Part shown: positions 1-7,432 of the stretch, one piece after another
Layout: each line of letters starts with the position of its first letter
Numbering within the stretch: the first letter of the stretch is position 1
DNA from: Burkholderiales bacterium
GTDB taxonomy: Bacteria > Pseudomonadota > Gammaproteobacteria > Burkholderiales > SG8-41
DNA length: 33,616 nt
Reading direction: 5' to 3'
Assembly: GCA_019746155.1 (NCBI GenBank)
Contig: JAIESJ010000285.1
Span: forward strand, 1-33,616
The notes under the pieces: model-generated
Told to the model about the DNA's origin: nothing
Database searches by the model: none
What the model saw: the letters and a program-made list of their open reading frames with translations, nothing else
Translations under genes and position numbers: made by a program

Positions 1-40
1 AAGGCTCGATCTGCTGGTATTGGGTTGCGGTCAGTTCCAT
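1..40 (-). CDS. N-terminus of an IS transposase (partial, runs off the window)
   Basis: Reading leftwards from an ATG at 38-40 gives MELTATQYQQIEP before the window ends. This resembles from memory the start of IS5-type DDE transposases (MELT..Q...IEP.LP), but only 13 residues are visible, so the family call is tentative. A candidate IS end lies just outside it (61-73). A TATAAT (minus strand, 47-52) sits only 7 bases from the ATG, so it may be chance or give a nearly leaderless transcript. The rest of the element would lie left of the window. Confidence 0.4.
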   Translation of the reverse strand, partial: MELTATQYQQIEP

Positions 41-60
41 GGCCGCATTATATCAGATAG

Positions 61-73
61 TGTTAACAGGCCC
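61..73. repeat. Possible terminal inverted repeat of the left-edge IS
   Basis: TGTTAACAGGCCC here reads on the minus strand as GGGCCTGTTAACA. It lies about 20 bases upstream of the transposase start, where the end of a short IS would be expected. The partner end is outside the window, so this is an inference from position and from the look of IS5-group ends. Sequence to its right (74 onward) would be the target. Confidence 0.25.
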
Positions 74-148
74 TAATCAGAAGGCAATGAGCATTGATGA
101 TCGATATTAGCGCTACTCCATCATTCTCGGTGGCAAAGGTGGTAACTT

Positions 149-370
149 ATGGACACTCAACGCATCACTCTCGAACCCGGAAAACGTGGTGGGCGGCCGT
201 GCGTTCGCGGTCTGCGTATTACCGTTTATGACGTGCTGGAAATGCTCGCTGAAGGCATGAGCGAGGCCGAAATCCTCGAAGATTTCCCGGAGCTGGAAGC
301 CGCCGATATTCGCGCCTGCCTGGCTTACGCCGCCAACCGCGAACACAACCTCTATACCCTGGCGGTGTAA
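149..370 (+). CDS. DUF433 family protein, VapB-type antitoxin-like
   Basis: A 73-residue protein with the DUF433 pattern: GKRGGRPCVRGLRITVYDVL near the N-terminus (residues about 11-30), then LAEGMSEAEILEDFPEL and a closing helix ending in YAA. The fold is a small helix-turn-helix-like domain, and these proteins are normally paired with a DUF5615 PIN-like partner. An AGGTGG sequence about 5 bases upstream of the ATG supports the start. Its TAA shares one base with the next ATG (TAATG at 368-372), so the two genes are translationally coupled. Probable role: antitoxin that neutralises the neighbour and may autoregulate; the role is known only for the family. The partner gene is frameshifted here. 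Confidence 0.8.
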   Translation: MDTQRITLEPGKRGGRPCVRGLRITVYDVLEMLAEGMSEAEILEDFPELEAADIRACLAYAANREHNLYTLAV

Positions 371-718
371 TGAAACTGCTGCTCGACGAAAACCTGTCGA
401 GACGCATTGTTCCTTTTCTTCAAATCGCTTTTCCCGGCTCCTCGCAAGTTGCGCTGCTTGGCTTGGAAATTGTCGCTGACGCCGAAATATGGCGCTACGC
501 CAAGGAAAACGGTTTTGTGATCGTCAGCCGCGATTCGGATTTTCATGACACTGATTGAAGGCCACCCACCCCAAGTTGTCTGGCTGAAAATCCCCAACCG
601 TTCCAGAGCGGCTGTCCTCAACATCCTGCTGGAACATCGCATGGAAATTGAGCTCGCGCTGCTCCAGGAAAATCGCGCCTGCGTAGAGCTCAGTGCCCGC
701 AATAACTCAGTGAGGTAA
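370..718 (+). pseudogene. DUF5615 PIN-like toxin, broken by a one-base frameshift
   Basis: The first 62 codons (370-558) read MKLLLDENLSRRIVPFL through FVIVSRDSDFHDT, which is the N-terminal half of DUF5615 PIN-like proteins; the acidic residues of LLLDENLS and SRDSDFHD are those expected for the nuclease-like site. The frame then stops at 556-558. From 551 a second frame continues with LIEGHPPQVVWLKIPNRSR and ends at TAA 716-718. Together the two parts give about 115 residues, the usual family length, so one base has been gained or lost near 550. As written the product lacks its C-terminal half. It may be an inactivated toxin with a surviving antitoxin, or a consensus error. Confidence 0.8.
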
Positions 719-836
719 GCAGGTAGTGCTGATACTGGGTGTTAACGCTTACCACGGCGACGCGTCTGATCCGCGGCTGGAACTCCGCCGCCGTTCCGGT
801 ATCCTACTGAATCCTGAATTTTTGAATCCTGTCACC

Positions 837-2867
837 ATGAATCCTCTGCTCGATTTCTCGGGGCTGCCCCGTTTCGCCGATTTCAAGCCGGAATACGTCA
901 CGCCGGCGGTCGATCAACTGCTGCAGGAGAACCGCGCCCTGATTGCGCGCCTGGTGGCCGACGACGTGCCGGCGACGTGGCGCGATTTCGTCGAACCGTT
1001 CGAGGACGCCAACGAGCGGCTGGCCCGCGCCTGGGGCCAGGTCGGGCATCTCAATGCCGTGATGAACAGCCCGGAACTGCGCGAGATCTATAACGCCAAT
1101 CTGCCCAGGATCACGCAGTACTACAGCGAGCTGTCCCAGCACCAGGGACTGTTCAGAAAGTTCAAGGCGCTGCACGCCGGCGCCGAATTCGCAACGCTCA
1201 CGCGCGCGCAGCGCAAGATCATCGAGAACGAACTGCGCGATTTCCGTCTCGGCGGCGCCGAGCTGCCGGACGAGAAGAAAGCGCGCTTCATGGCGATCCG
1301 CGAGCGCCTGTCGCAATTGTCGTCGCGCTTCAGCGACAACCTGCTCGATGCGACCAATGCGTTCGCCCATTACGTGACCGCCGAAAAAGAACTCACCGGC
1401 ATCCCGGAAGACGTGCTCGCCGCGGCGCGCGAAGCGGCCCGGGCCGAAGGCAAGCCCGGATGGAAATTCACGCTGCATGCGCCGTCGTATCTACCGGTGC
1501 TGCAGTACGCCGACAACCGCAGCCTGCGCGAACTCATGTATCACGCCTACGTTACGCGCGCCTCCGAATTCGGAAAAGAGGAATGGGACAACACCCCGCT
1601 CATCGCCGAAATCGTCAAACTGCGGCAGGAAATGGCGCGATTGCTGGGTTTCAACAATTATGCCGAATACTCGCTGGCGCCGAAAATGGCCGAGTCTCCA
1701 GAGCAAGTTATTGATTTTCTTGAACAATTATCAGTCCGTGCCAAGCCTTATGCCGAACGTGACCTGAAGGAAGTCAGCGAATTTGCGCGCACGGAACTCG
1801 GCCTCGACAAGCTCGAAGCCTGGGATCTCGCCTACGCTTCGGAGAAGCTGCGCATTGCGCGTTATGCCTTCTCCGACCAGGAAGTAAAACAGTATTTCCC
1901 GGAAACGACGGTGCTGCCCGGCATGTTCAAGCTGATCGAGACGCTCTACGGCCTGACCATCACGCCGGCCGAAGCGCCGACATGGCATCCCGACGTGCGG
2001 TTTTTCTCGATACGCAACGGGGAAGGCGCGCTCGTCGGGCAATTCTATCTCGACCTCTACGCCCGGCCCTCGAAGCGCGGCGGCGCGTGGATGGACGAGG
2101 CCATCACGCGCCGGCGCAAAGCCGGCGGCGTGCAAACGCCGGTTGCCTATCTCAACTGCAATTTCTCCGCGCCGGTCGGCGGCAAGCCCGCACTGTTCAC
2201 GCACGACGAAGTCATCACCCTGTTCCACGAATTCGGCCACGGCCTGCACCACCTGCTCACGCGCGTCGATTACCTCGGCGTATCGGGAATCAACGGCGTC
2301 GAATGGGACGCCGTCGAGCTGCCGAGCCAGTTCATGGAAAACTTCTGCTGGGAATGGGACGTGCTGGCGCCGATGACGCGTCATGTCCAGAACGGACAGG
2401 CGCTACCGCGGGAACTCTTCGACAAGATGCTGGCGGCCAAAAACTTCCAGAGCGGGCTCGCCACCGTGCGCCAGATCGAGTTCGCGTTGTTCGACCTGCA
2501 CCTGCACTACGACTTCGATCCCTCGGGGACAAAAACCGCGCTGCAACTGCTCGACGAAATCCGCTCGCGCGTCGCGGTGATCATTCCGCCCGCCTACAAC
2601 CGCTTTCCCAACAACTTCTCGCATATCTTCGGCGGCGGCTATGCGGCAGGCTACTACAGCTACAAATGGGCGGAAGTGCTGTCGGCCGACGCCTACAGCC
2701 TGTTCGAGGAAAACGGCGTGCTCGATCCGGCGACCGGCAAGCGCTTCTGGAACGAGATCCTCGGCGTCGGCGGCAGCCGCCCCGCGCTCGAATCCTTCGT
2801 CGCCTTCCGCGGGCGCGAACCCAGGATCGATGCCCTCCTGCGCCACAACGGGATGGTGGAGACGTGA
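837..2867 (+). CDS. prlC: Oligopeptidase A, M3 family zinc metallopeptidase
   Basis: Cytosolic zinc endopeptidase that degrades short peptides, including cleaved signal peptides. From the ATG at 837 the product is 676 residues and starts MNPLLDFSGLPRF, as in PrlC/OpdA; an upstream in-frame start at 726 would add 37 residues with no family look. The zinc motif HEFGH is at about 464-468, and the third ligand is the Glu of DAVELPSQF (about 494), 30 residues after the first His, as in thimet oligopeptidase. The C-terminal FGGGYAAGYYSYKWAEVLSAD block is typical. No strong ribosome site is visible. It is GC-rich with housekeeping-like codon use, points away from the sugar cluster and is followed by a repeat island. 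Confidence 0.95.
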   Translation: MNPLLDFSGLPRFADFKPEYVTPAVDQLLQENRALIARLVADDVPATWRDFVEPFEDANERLARAWGQVGHLNAVMNSPELREIYNANLPRITQYYSELSQHQGLFRKFKALHAGAEFATLTRAQRKIIENELRDFRLGGAELPDEKKARFMAIRERLSQLSSRFSDNLLDATNAFAHYVTAEKELTGIPEDVLAAAREAARAEGKPGWKFTLHAPSYLPVLQYADNRSLRELMYHAYVTRASEFGKEEWDNTPLIAEIVKLRQEMARLLGFNNYAEYSLAPKMAESPEQVIDFLEQLSVRAKPYAERDLKEVSEFARTELGLDKLEAWDLAYASEKLRIARYAFSDQEVKQYFPETTVLPGMFKLIETLYGLTITPAEAPTWHPDVRFFSIRNGEGALVGQFYLDLYARPSKRGGAWMDEAITRRRKAGGVQTPVAYLNCNFSAPVGGKPALFTHDEVITLFHEFGHGLHHLLTRVDYLGVSGINGVEWDAVELPSQFMENFCWEWDVLAPMTRHVQNGQALPRELFDKMLAAKNFQSGLATVRQIEFALFDLHLHYDFDPSGTKTALQLLDEIRSRVAVIIPPAYNRFPNNFSHIFGGGYAAGYYSYKWAEVLSADAYSLFEENGVLDPATGKRFWNEILGVGGSRPALESFVAFRGREPRIDALLRHNGMVET

Positions 2868-2888
2868 GCTGCTGAGCAGGGCCCCCAT

Positions 2889-3008
2889 TTACCCCACCCC
2901 CATCCTATCCTTCCCCCTGAGAGGGAAGGGACATGGGCTAAGCTACTGGGCAGAGGCCGGCGACGTCATCATCTCGAGAAAGTCCCCTTCCCTTGCAAGG
3001 GGAGGGAG
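2889..3008. repeat. Two REP-like palindromes downstream of prlC
   Basis: Imperfect hairpins lie at 2909-2930 (CCTTCCCCCTGAGAGGGAAG core, preceded by a C-rich CCCCACCCCCATC tail) and at 2984-3006 (CCCCTTCCCTTGCAAGGGGA core). They are degenerate members of the repeat family that forms the arrays at 3129-3310 and 3661-3868. They may end or stabilise the prlC transcript. No gene is seen between 2868 and 3279. Confidence 0.75.
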
Positions 3009-3090
3009 ACGTTTTATGACACCGTAAGATTAGTGCGGTTAAAGGGACAGCCAGGTTGTTAAACAACTAGCAGGTTGATGCAAAAGGCCT

Positions 3091-3113
3091 CGTCACTCCC
3101 GCGAAGGCGGGAG
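3091..3113. repeat. Short hairpin repeat of the CGTCAYTCCCGC type
   Basis: CTCCCGC (3096-3102), a four-base loop and GCGGGAG (3107-3113) form a perfect 7-bp stem led by CGTCA. Similar elements are dispersed in many proteobacterial genomes (from memory). It is a different family from the CCTTCCCC arrays beside it. Confidence 0.6.
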
Positions 3114-3128
3114 GCCCCCATCCTCCCT

Positions 3129-3310
3129 CCTTCCCCCTCAGGGGGAAGGTCGGGATGGGGGTGGGGGAACCTCTCCGTGCCCTCTTGGGCACACTTCTCA
3201 CCTTCCCCCTCAGGGGGAAGGTCGGGATGGGGGTGGGGGAACCTCTCCGTGCCCTCTTGGACACTTCTCACCTTCCCCCTCAGGGGGAAGGTCGGGATGG
3301 GGGTGGGGAA
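3129..3310. repeat. Array of three composite palindromic repeat units (left array)
   Basis: Three near-identical units begin at 3129, 3201 and 3271 (periods 72 and 70). Each has a CTTCCCCCTCAGGGGGAAG palindrome, then GGGATGGGGGTGGGG; between successive units lies a spacer with a second hairpin (GTGCCCTCTTGGGCAC) ending in TTCTCA. The G-rich tail points rightward, towards the DUF559 gene. The 3' end of that gene (3280) lies inside the third unit. The same unit recurs inverted at 3661-3868 and again at 30541-30650. Confidence 0.9.
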
Positions 3311-3660
3311 TGCAAAGCCCCCCATATCGATTCCTTCACCGCCTCGATGTCGTGCAGCACTTCGTTGTTCCAGAATCTCAATACCCTGAAACCCGCTTTT
3401 GCCAGGGTTGCCGTACGAATCATATCCCGTGCCGCATGATCACCATGGTGCCCGCCGTCCACCTCGATCACAAGCATCGCTTCCAGGCAAACGAAATCAA
3501 GAATGTAATCTCCAAAAGGATGCTGTCTCCGGAATTTGAATCCGTCCATTTGCCGCCGCCGCAAACATTGCCATAAGCGCAGTTCCGCATCAGTCATAGT
3601 ATCGCGCAGTCTGCGTTGAAGCCTGCCCTTGAGAATGCTGTTGTTGGTCTGTCCTTTCAC
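3280..3660 (-). CDS. DUF559 domain protein, Vsr/restriction-endonuclease-like fold
   Basis: About 126 residues from a GTG at 3658-3660. The DUF559 core is clear: RLRDTMTDAELRLWQCLRRR, then FKFRRQHPFGDYILDFVCLE, LVIEVDGGHH and GFRVLRFWNNEVL. The acidic and His residues in DYILDF and EVDGGHH match the nuclease-like fold of the family; its biochemical role is not established. The frame is also open leftward through the repeats to an ATG at 3894, reading a 23-residue peptide from each 69-base unit, but that part has no DUF559 homology and is taken as non-genic. The last ten or so residues come from repeat DNA. The gene sits between two oppositely oriented arrays of one repeat family and on the opposite strand to prlC. 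Confidence 0.8.
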   Translation of the reverse strand: MKGQTNNSILKGRLQRRLRDTMTDAELRLWQCLRRRQMDGFKFRRQHPFGDYILDFVCLEAMLVIEVDGGHHGDHAARDMIRTATLAKAGFRVLRFWNNEVLHDIEAVKESIWGALHSPPPSRPSP

Positions 3661-3868
3661 ATCCCATCCCCATCCCAGCCTTCCCCTTGAAGGGGAAGGT
3701 GAGAAATGTGCCGAGGGCACGGAAAAGATTTCCCATCCCCATCCCAGCCTTCCCCTTGAAGGGGAAGGTGAGAAATGTGCCGAGGGCACGGAAAAGATTT
3801 CCCATCCCCACCCTGCCCTCCCCTTGAAGGGGGATTCATTGCGACGCGCCCCTTGAAGGGGAGGGAAT
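3661..3868. repeat. Array of composite palindromic repeat units, inverted relative to the left array
   Basis: Palindromes CTTCCCCTTGAAGGGGAAG start near 3679 and 3748 (period 69), with a degenerate third copy from about 3816 and a fragment at 3850-3866. Here the C-rich tail (CCCATCCCCATCCCAG) precedes the palindrome, and the spacer hairpin is GTGCCGAGGGCAC, so each unit is the reverse complement of those at 3129-3310. The array begins next to the GTG start of the DUF559 gene and ends about 30 bases before the stop of the SDR gene. Confidence 0.9.
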
Positions 3869-3897
3869 GTAGCGTAATTTCCGAGTCGCGACACTAG

Positions 3898-4800
3898 TCA
3901 ACAATCGCCTTCAGCGGCAAACCACGGCTGAAACGAGCGCGGCGCATATCCGAAATCGCGCGCAGCCTCCGAGTGATCGAACACCAGATCTTCGTTCATC
4001 CGCCGCGCCATCTCCACGTTGAAATCACGGTACTTCGGCACCAGCGAAACCAGCGCCATCGCCAGACGGAAAGCAACGATCGGCACCCGCACGAAGCGCG
4101 GCCTCTCCCCCAGCGCAGCGAAAATCCGCTCCACCATCTGCCGATAGGTCAGAATCTCGCCGCCACTCAGGTTATACACCTTGCCAAAAGTATCAGGGGT
4201 TTCCAGCGCCAAGACACATGCCTCCGCCAGATCCTCGGCATGCACCGGCTGCCGTCCCCCTTTGGCCTCACCCAGCAGCGGGAAAACCCCAAATCTGCGG
4301 ATCAGCTTTGCTATGGTCGTCACGTTGGCATCCATGCCGGCACCATAAATCAATGTCGGCCGGAAAATCGTCCAGTCGATACCGTGCCGGTTGCAAAGGC
4401 TTTCCACAGCGTCCTCCGCCTGCACCAGGCGCGCGACGAACTCGACTTCCTTGGGGTCCGCGGAACGCGCCTTGCCGAAGCGGCCGGTCGAGCTGAAAGC
4501 GATCACGCGCCGCACCCCTTTTGCCGCCACCGCAGGCAATAGTGCGGGAAGAAACCGGATCGAAGCGATATGAACCAGCGCGTCGGCCGCGGGAAACGTT
4601 TCCGCTATGCCGGATTGCGCAAGATCCGCGCACAGCCAACGAACAGCAGGTTGCCCCGCCTCACCCCGCTTATCCCTCCCGCCATGCCGCGACAGCGCAT
4701 ACACCTCAGTCCCGCCCGCGACCAACTGTGGCAAAAGAAACCGGCCCACCTGACTGGTAGCACCTGCCACCATCACCCGCCTAAAACGCATCATGTCCAT
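3898..4800 (-). CDS. NAD-dependent epimerase/dehydratase-like protein (atypical extended SDR)
   Basis: A 300-residue Rossmann protein with the nucleotide motif GATSQVG at residues 13-19 and an extended-SDR layout (RPTLIYGAGMDANV, then HAEDLAEACVLAL and YNLSGGEILTYRQM). Such proteins epimerise, dehydrate or reduce nucleotide-activated sugars. The classical YxxxK is not apparent: the region after the SSTGRFGKAR strand lacks the usual Tyr, so catalysis may differ or be lost. In-frame ATGs at 4800, 4794 and 4791 are all possible; GGGA lies about 5 bases before the 4794 ATG. It is the last gene of the minus-strand cluster, 29 bases after the GT4, with a GC palindrome between. Substrate unknown. 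Confidence 0.8.
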   Translation of the reverse strand: MDMMRFRRVMVAGATSQVGRFLLPQLVAGGTEVYALSRHGGRDKRGEAGQPAVRWLCADLAQSGIAETFPAADALVHIASIRFLPALLPAVAAKGVRRVIAFSSTGRFGKARSADPKEVEFVARLVQAEDAVESLCNRHGIDWTIFRPTLIYGAGMDANVTTIAKLIRRFGVFPLLGEAKGGRQPVHAEDLAEACVLALETPDTFGKVYNLSGGEILTYRQMVERIFAALGERPRFVRVPIVAFRLAMALVSLVPKYRDFNVEMARRMNEDLVFDHSEAARDFGYAPRSFQPWFAAEGDC

Positions 4801-4814
4801 CCCGCATTAAGTGA

Positions 4815-4828
4815 CCCCCGGCCGGGGG
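4815..4828. other. Perfect 14-bp GC palindrome between GT4 and SDR genes
   Basis: CCCCCGGCCGGGGG starts two bases past the GT4 stop. It has no T-run on the minus strand, so it is not a classical terminator. It could slow or stabilise transcript between the two genes, or be chance in GC-rich DNA. Confidence 0.5.
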
Positions 4829-4829
4829 G

Positions 4830-5990
4830 TTAACGGCATCGTTCAACCGGATTCGCGGCGATCAGCGCGCCCCGCCCCTCCAGCAGTTTCCGATACAGGG
4901 TCTCATGGCTCGCCGCCATTCTCTCCGCCGTAAACCTTTCCCGGTAGCGTCTCTCGCCGGCGCGCCCCATCTCGGCGGCAACATCGGGGTGCTCCAAAAG
5001 ATACTGCATTGCGCTGCGGAGGGCCTCGGGATCGCTCGGCGGCACGACCAGCCCCGTTTCCGAATCAATATTGATGTAACTCGTCCCGGTGCCGATCTCG
5101 GACGAAATCATCGGCTTGCCGTACATCGCGCCTTCGAGCAGCGAGATACCGAACGCCTCGGACCGCAGATGGGAAGGAAAGACCACCGCCGCGCACAACT
5201 CGAGCAACGCCACCTTGTCTTCCTCCGGCAGAGCGCCGAGAAAATGGGTGTTGCGCAGGCCCAGCCTCGCGGCGTGCCCACGCAACTGCGCTTCGATCGG
5301 ACCGGCGCCGACGATCACCACGGGAAGATCGACCCCGCGCATGGCCTCCAAAAGAATGTGCAAACCCTTGTAATAGCGGAGCATGCCGACGAAAAGGAAG
5401 AAGCGGTTACCGAAGCGCTCGCGCCAGGCGGCCACACACTCCGCACGCGGCCGGGGGTAGCTGTCCCGATCCAGGCCGATCGGGATGACGGTCGTCTTGT
5501 CAGTGTAATGCCGCAGCACCGGGCTCGTTGCCAGATAATTGGGCGAGGTCGCCACGATCGCATCCACCGACCGCAGAAACCTGTGCATCAACGGCGAATA
5601 AATCCGCAGCAGATTATTCTGACGCACGATGTCCGAATGATAGGTGACCACGCTTGGTTTTCGCACCCGCCACGCCAGGTGCAGCAGATCCCCGAACGGC
5701 CAGGGAAAATGATAATGGACGACATCGGCCTCGGCGACGAAGCGGCCGAATTCGCGCAGCAAGGGCCAGGAAACGCTGTTCGAGGCAATCGAGAAACTCT
5801 CGCGGAAGCGAACGATCTCCGCTCCGCAGAAGTCCGATATCGCTGGCTCCGGCCGACGCGACAAGGAGAGCACGCGGATTCGAACGTCGCCATTCCGGTT
5901 GCCGCAGATCAACTGAGCAATGACCTGCTCCGTGCCCCCGAAACTGTCGGTAAGGAAGGTACGAAAAACATGCAGGACGTTCAACCTCAT
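4830..5990 (-). CDS. GT4 family glycosyltransferase
   Basis: A 386-residue GT-B glycosyltransferase, probably cytosolic and membrane-associated, adding a sugar to the growing lipid-linked repeat unit. The N-terminal domain opens with LNVLHVFRTF and a glycine-rich FGGTEQVI acceptor loop (about 17-24). The C-terminal domain has FLFVGMLRYYKGL (about 198-210), VVIVGAGP (about 224-231) and the retaining E-x7-E motif in SEAFGISLLEGAMYGKP with Glu at about 278 and 286. The ATG at 5990 has a GGATAGGG sequence just upstream. Its substrate cannot be told from sequence; with gmd and fcl in the same cluster a fucose or mannose donor is possible. Between it and fcl lies 460 bases of non-coding DNA holding a MITE and repeats. 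Confidence 0.92.
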   Translation of the reverse strand: MRLNVLHVFRTFLTDSFGGTEQVIAQLICGNRNGDVRIRVLSLSRRPEPAISDFCGAEIVRFRESFSIASNSVSWPLLREFGRFVAEADVVHYHFPWPFGDLLHLAWRVRKPSVVTYHSDIVRQNNLLRIYSPLMHRFLRSVDAIVATSPNYLATSPVLRHYTDKTTVIPIGLDRDSYPRPRAECVAAWRERFGNRFFLFVGMLRYYKGLHILLEAMRGVDLPVVIVGAGPIEAQLRGHAARLGLRNTHFLGALPEEDKVALLELCAAVVFPSHLRSEAFGISLLEGAMYGKPMISSEIGTGTSYINIDSETGLVVPPSDPEALRSAMQYLLEHPDVAAEMGRAGERRYRERFTAERMAASHETLYRKLLEGRGALIAANPVERCR

Positions 5991-6037
5991 TCCCTATCCG
6001 GACTATCGCCACTCGTTTCGTTATTCGTTCTCATGCC

Positions 6038-6159
6038 CTAGTGTGCTGTCCCGTAAGTTTCCTGCACAAATCGTAGGTCGGGAATCCTTTCCCGACAAAG
6101 TGTCGCCAAAGGATTGGCGACCTACAGATATACGAATTATTTGTGGGACAGCACACTAG
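6038..6159. mobile_element. MITE-like element with perfect 15-bp terminal inverted repeats
   Basis: CTAGTGTGCTGTCCC at 6038-6052 is the exact inverse of GGGACAGCACACTAG at 6145-6159, giving a 122-bp unit too short to code for a transposase. Inside are nested palindromes: GTAGGTCG (6071-6078) against CGACCTAC (6118-6125), and the smaller stems GTCGGGAA..TTCCCGAC and GTCGCCAA..TTGGCGAC. The terminal CTA/TAG may include a short target duplication (TA or CTA). This is the structure of a non-autonomous miniature transposon; the parent IS is not in the window. It sits just upstream of the GT4 start and may alter its expression. Confidence 0.8.
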
Positions 6160-6324
6160 CTCTATGTGATGTACCACACGACACGGAGACCCTTCCGAGA
6201 GCATCGTGGCCGCTTCCCAATAGCGTAAGTCCCCCGTCATGCGGCGGCCCGAAGCCCGTCGTCCCGGGCTAGTGCAGTTCTTTATTCTGTTTGGAACGTA
6301 TATGGCCTTGCGAAACTTGCGAAG

Positions 6325-6422
6325 CTCCTCCCCCTTCAAGGGGGAGGCTGGGAGAGGGATGGGTCTATACACTTGCTTTGCTAAACCCATCCCCACCCCA
6401 GCCCTCCCCTTGAAAGGGAGGG
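6325..6422. repeat. Inverted pair of REP-like units (BIME-like) downstream of fcl
   Basis: CTCCCCCTTCAAGGGGGAG followed by GCTGGGAGAGGGATGGGT, then 20 or so bases, then ACCCATCCCCACCCCAGC followed by CCTCCCCTTGAAAGGGAGG. The two units face each other, so the whole block can form one long stem. They belong to the same family as the arrays at 3129 and 3661 but lack the GTGCC hairpin spacer. It probably acts as a transcript 3' end for gmd-fcl. Nothing coding is seen in 6160-6324. Confidence 0.8.
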
Positions 6423-6452
6423 AATAATGCGTAGCTATTGCGAAGCACACCA

Positions 6453-7427
6453 CTAGTTCTGCGTGGCCCATCGGCTCGAGAGAAAATCCCGGTAAGCCAG
6501 GGCGATGCCCTCGTTCAAGGAAACTTTCGGGGACCAGCCCAGCGCTTTGAGCCGGCCGACGTCCAGAAGTTTGCGCGGCGTGCCGTCCGGCTTGCTGGGA
6601 TCCTGGGTCAGTTTGCCGGTAAAGCCGACAGAATCGGCAACCAGACGGGCAAGGTCGGCTATCCGCACGTCATCGCCACAGCCGATATTGATCAGCGCCG
6701 GCGCTTTTGGATCCGCCAGCATGCCATCAAAACGATCGTCTGGCAGGGCCATCAGAAAAACGCAAGCCTCCGCCATGTCGTCACTATAGAGAAACTCCCG
6801 CCGCGGATTGCCGGTTCCCCATATGATAACTTCATCATCGCCTCGCACCTTGGCTTCATGCATCTTGCGAATCAGCGCCGGCAGCACATGCGAGTTCTGC
6901 AAATCGTAGTTGTCGCCGGGGCCATACAGGTTGGTCGGCATTACGGCGAGAAAGCGGGTGCCATACTGGCGGTTGTAGGCCCGGCAGCTTTCGATGCCTG
7001 CGATTTTGGCAACGGCATAGGGGCTGTTCGTCGGCTCAAGCGAACCCGTCATCAGGTACTCCTCCTTGATCGGCTGGGGACACTCCCGCGGATATATGCA
7101 ACTCGACCCGAGAAACAACAGCCGCCTGACCCCGTGGCGATGCGCCGCCTCGATAACGTTCACCTGCACGGCAAGGTTCTGATGGATGAACTCGGCCGGA
7201 TAGGTGTTGTTCGCATAGATTCCGCCGACCCTCGCCGCCGCCAGGAATACATACTCGGGTTTGTGCTCGCTGAAGAAGGCTTCGACGGCTCGCTGGTCGA
7301 TAAGATCAAGCTCGGCATGGCTGCGCGTGAGAAAATTGGCATGTCCACGAGCGGCAAGCCTTCGCATGAGCGCGGAGCCAACCAGGCCGCGATGGCCGGC
7401 GACGTAGATCTTTGCCGATCTATCCAT
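6453..7427 (-). CDS. fcl: GDP-L-fucose synthase
   Basis: Converts GDP-4-keto-6-deoxy-D-mannose to GDP-L-fucose by 3,5-epimerisation and NADPH-dependent reduction, in the cytosol. The 324 residues carry the Fcl signature throughout: VAGHRGLVGSAL (9-20), AARVGGIYANNTYPAEFI (64-81), GSSCIYPRECPQPI (107-120), the catalytic Tyr137/Lys141 of SPYAVAK, and MPTNLYGPGDNYDL. Usual family length is about 320. The start lies five bases after the gmd stop with an AAGG ribosome site inside that junction, so the pair is an operon with coupled translation. Downstream is an inverted repeat pair. Often also called wcaG. Confidence 0.97.
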   Translation of the reverse strand: MDRSAKIYVAGHRGLVGSALMRRLAARGHANFLTRSHAELDLIDQRAVEAFFSEHKPEYVFLAAARVGGIYANNTYPAEFIHQNLAVQVNVIEAAHRHGVRRLLFLGSSCIYPRECPQPIKEEYLMTGSLEPTNSPYAVAKIAGIESCRAYNRQYGTRFLAVMPTNLYGPGDNYDLQNSHVLPALIRKMHEAKVRGDDEVIIWGTGNPRREFLYSDDMAEACVFLMALPDDRFDGMLADPKAPALINIGCGDDVRIADLARLVADSVGFTGKLTQDPSKPDGTPRKLLDVGRLKALGWSPKVSLNEGIALAYRDFLSSRWATQN

Positions 7428-7432
7428 TTACC

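Noticed and set aside
1982..2875. Arg- and Ala-rich open frame overlapping prlC
   Set aside because: Alternate-frame shadow; the M3 zinc motif lies in the other frame.
3129..3868. CRISPR array
   Set aside because: Units are palindromic and the spacers are repeated rather than unique, and there are no cas genes.
3661..3894. N-terminal extension of the DUF559 protein to ATG 3894
   Set aside because: The added residues are a translation of the repeat units only; the family core starts after the GTG at 3660.
4815..4828. Rho-independent terminator after GT4
   Set aside because: Stem present but no following T-run, and almost no loop.
4905..6041. Long plus-strand open frame of 378 codons
   Set aside because: It is the antisense shadow of the GT4 gene, which has clear family motifs; the plus-strand product is rich in Arg, His and Gln and has no motif.
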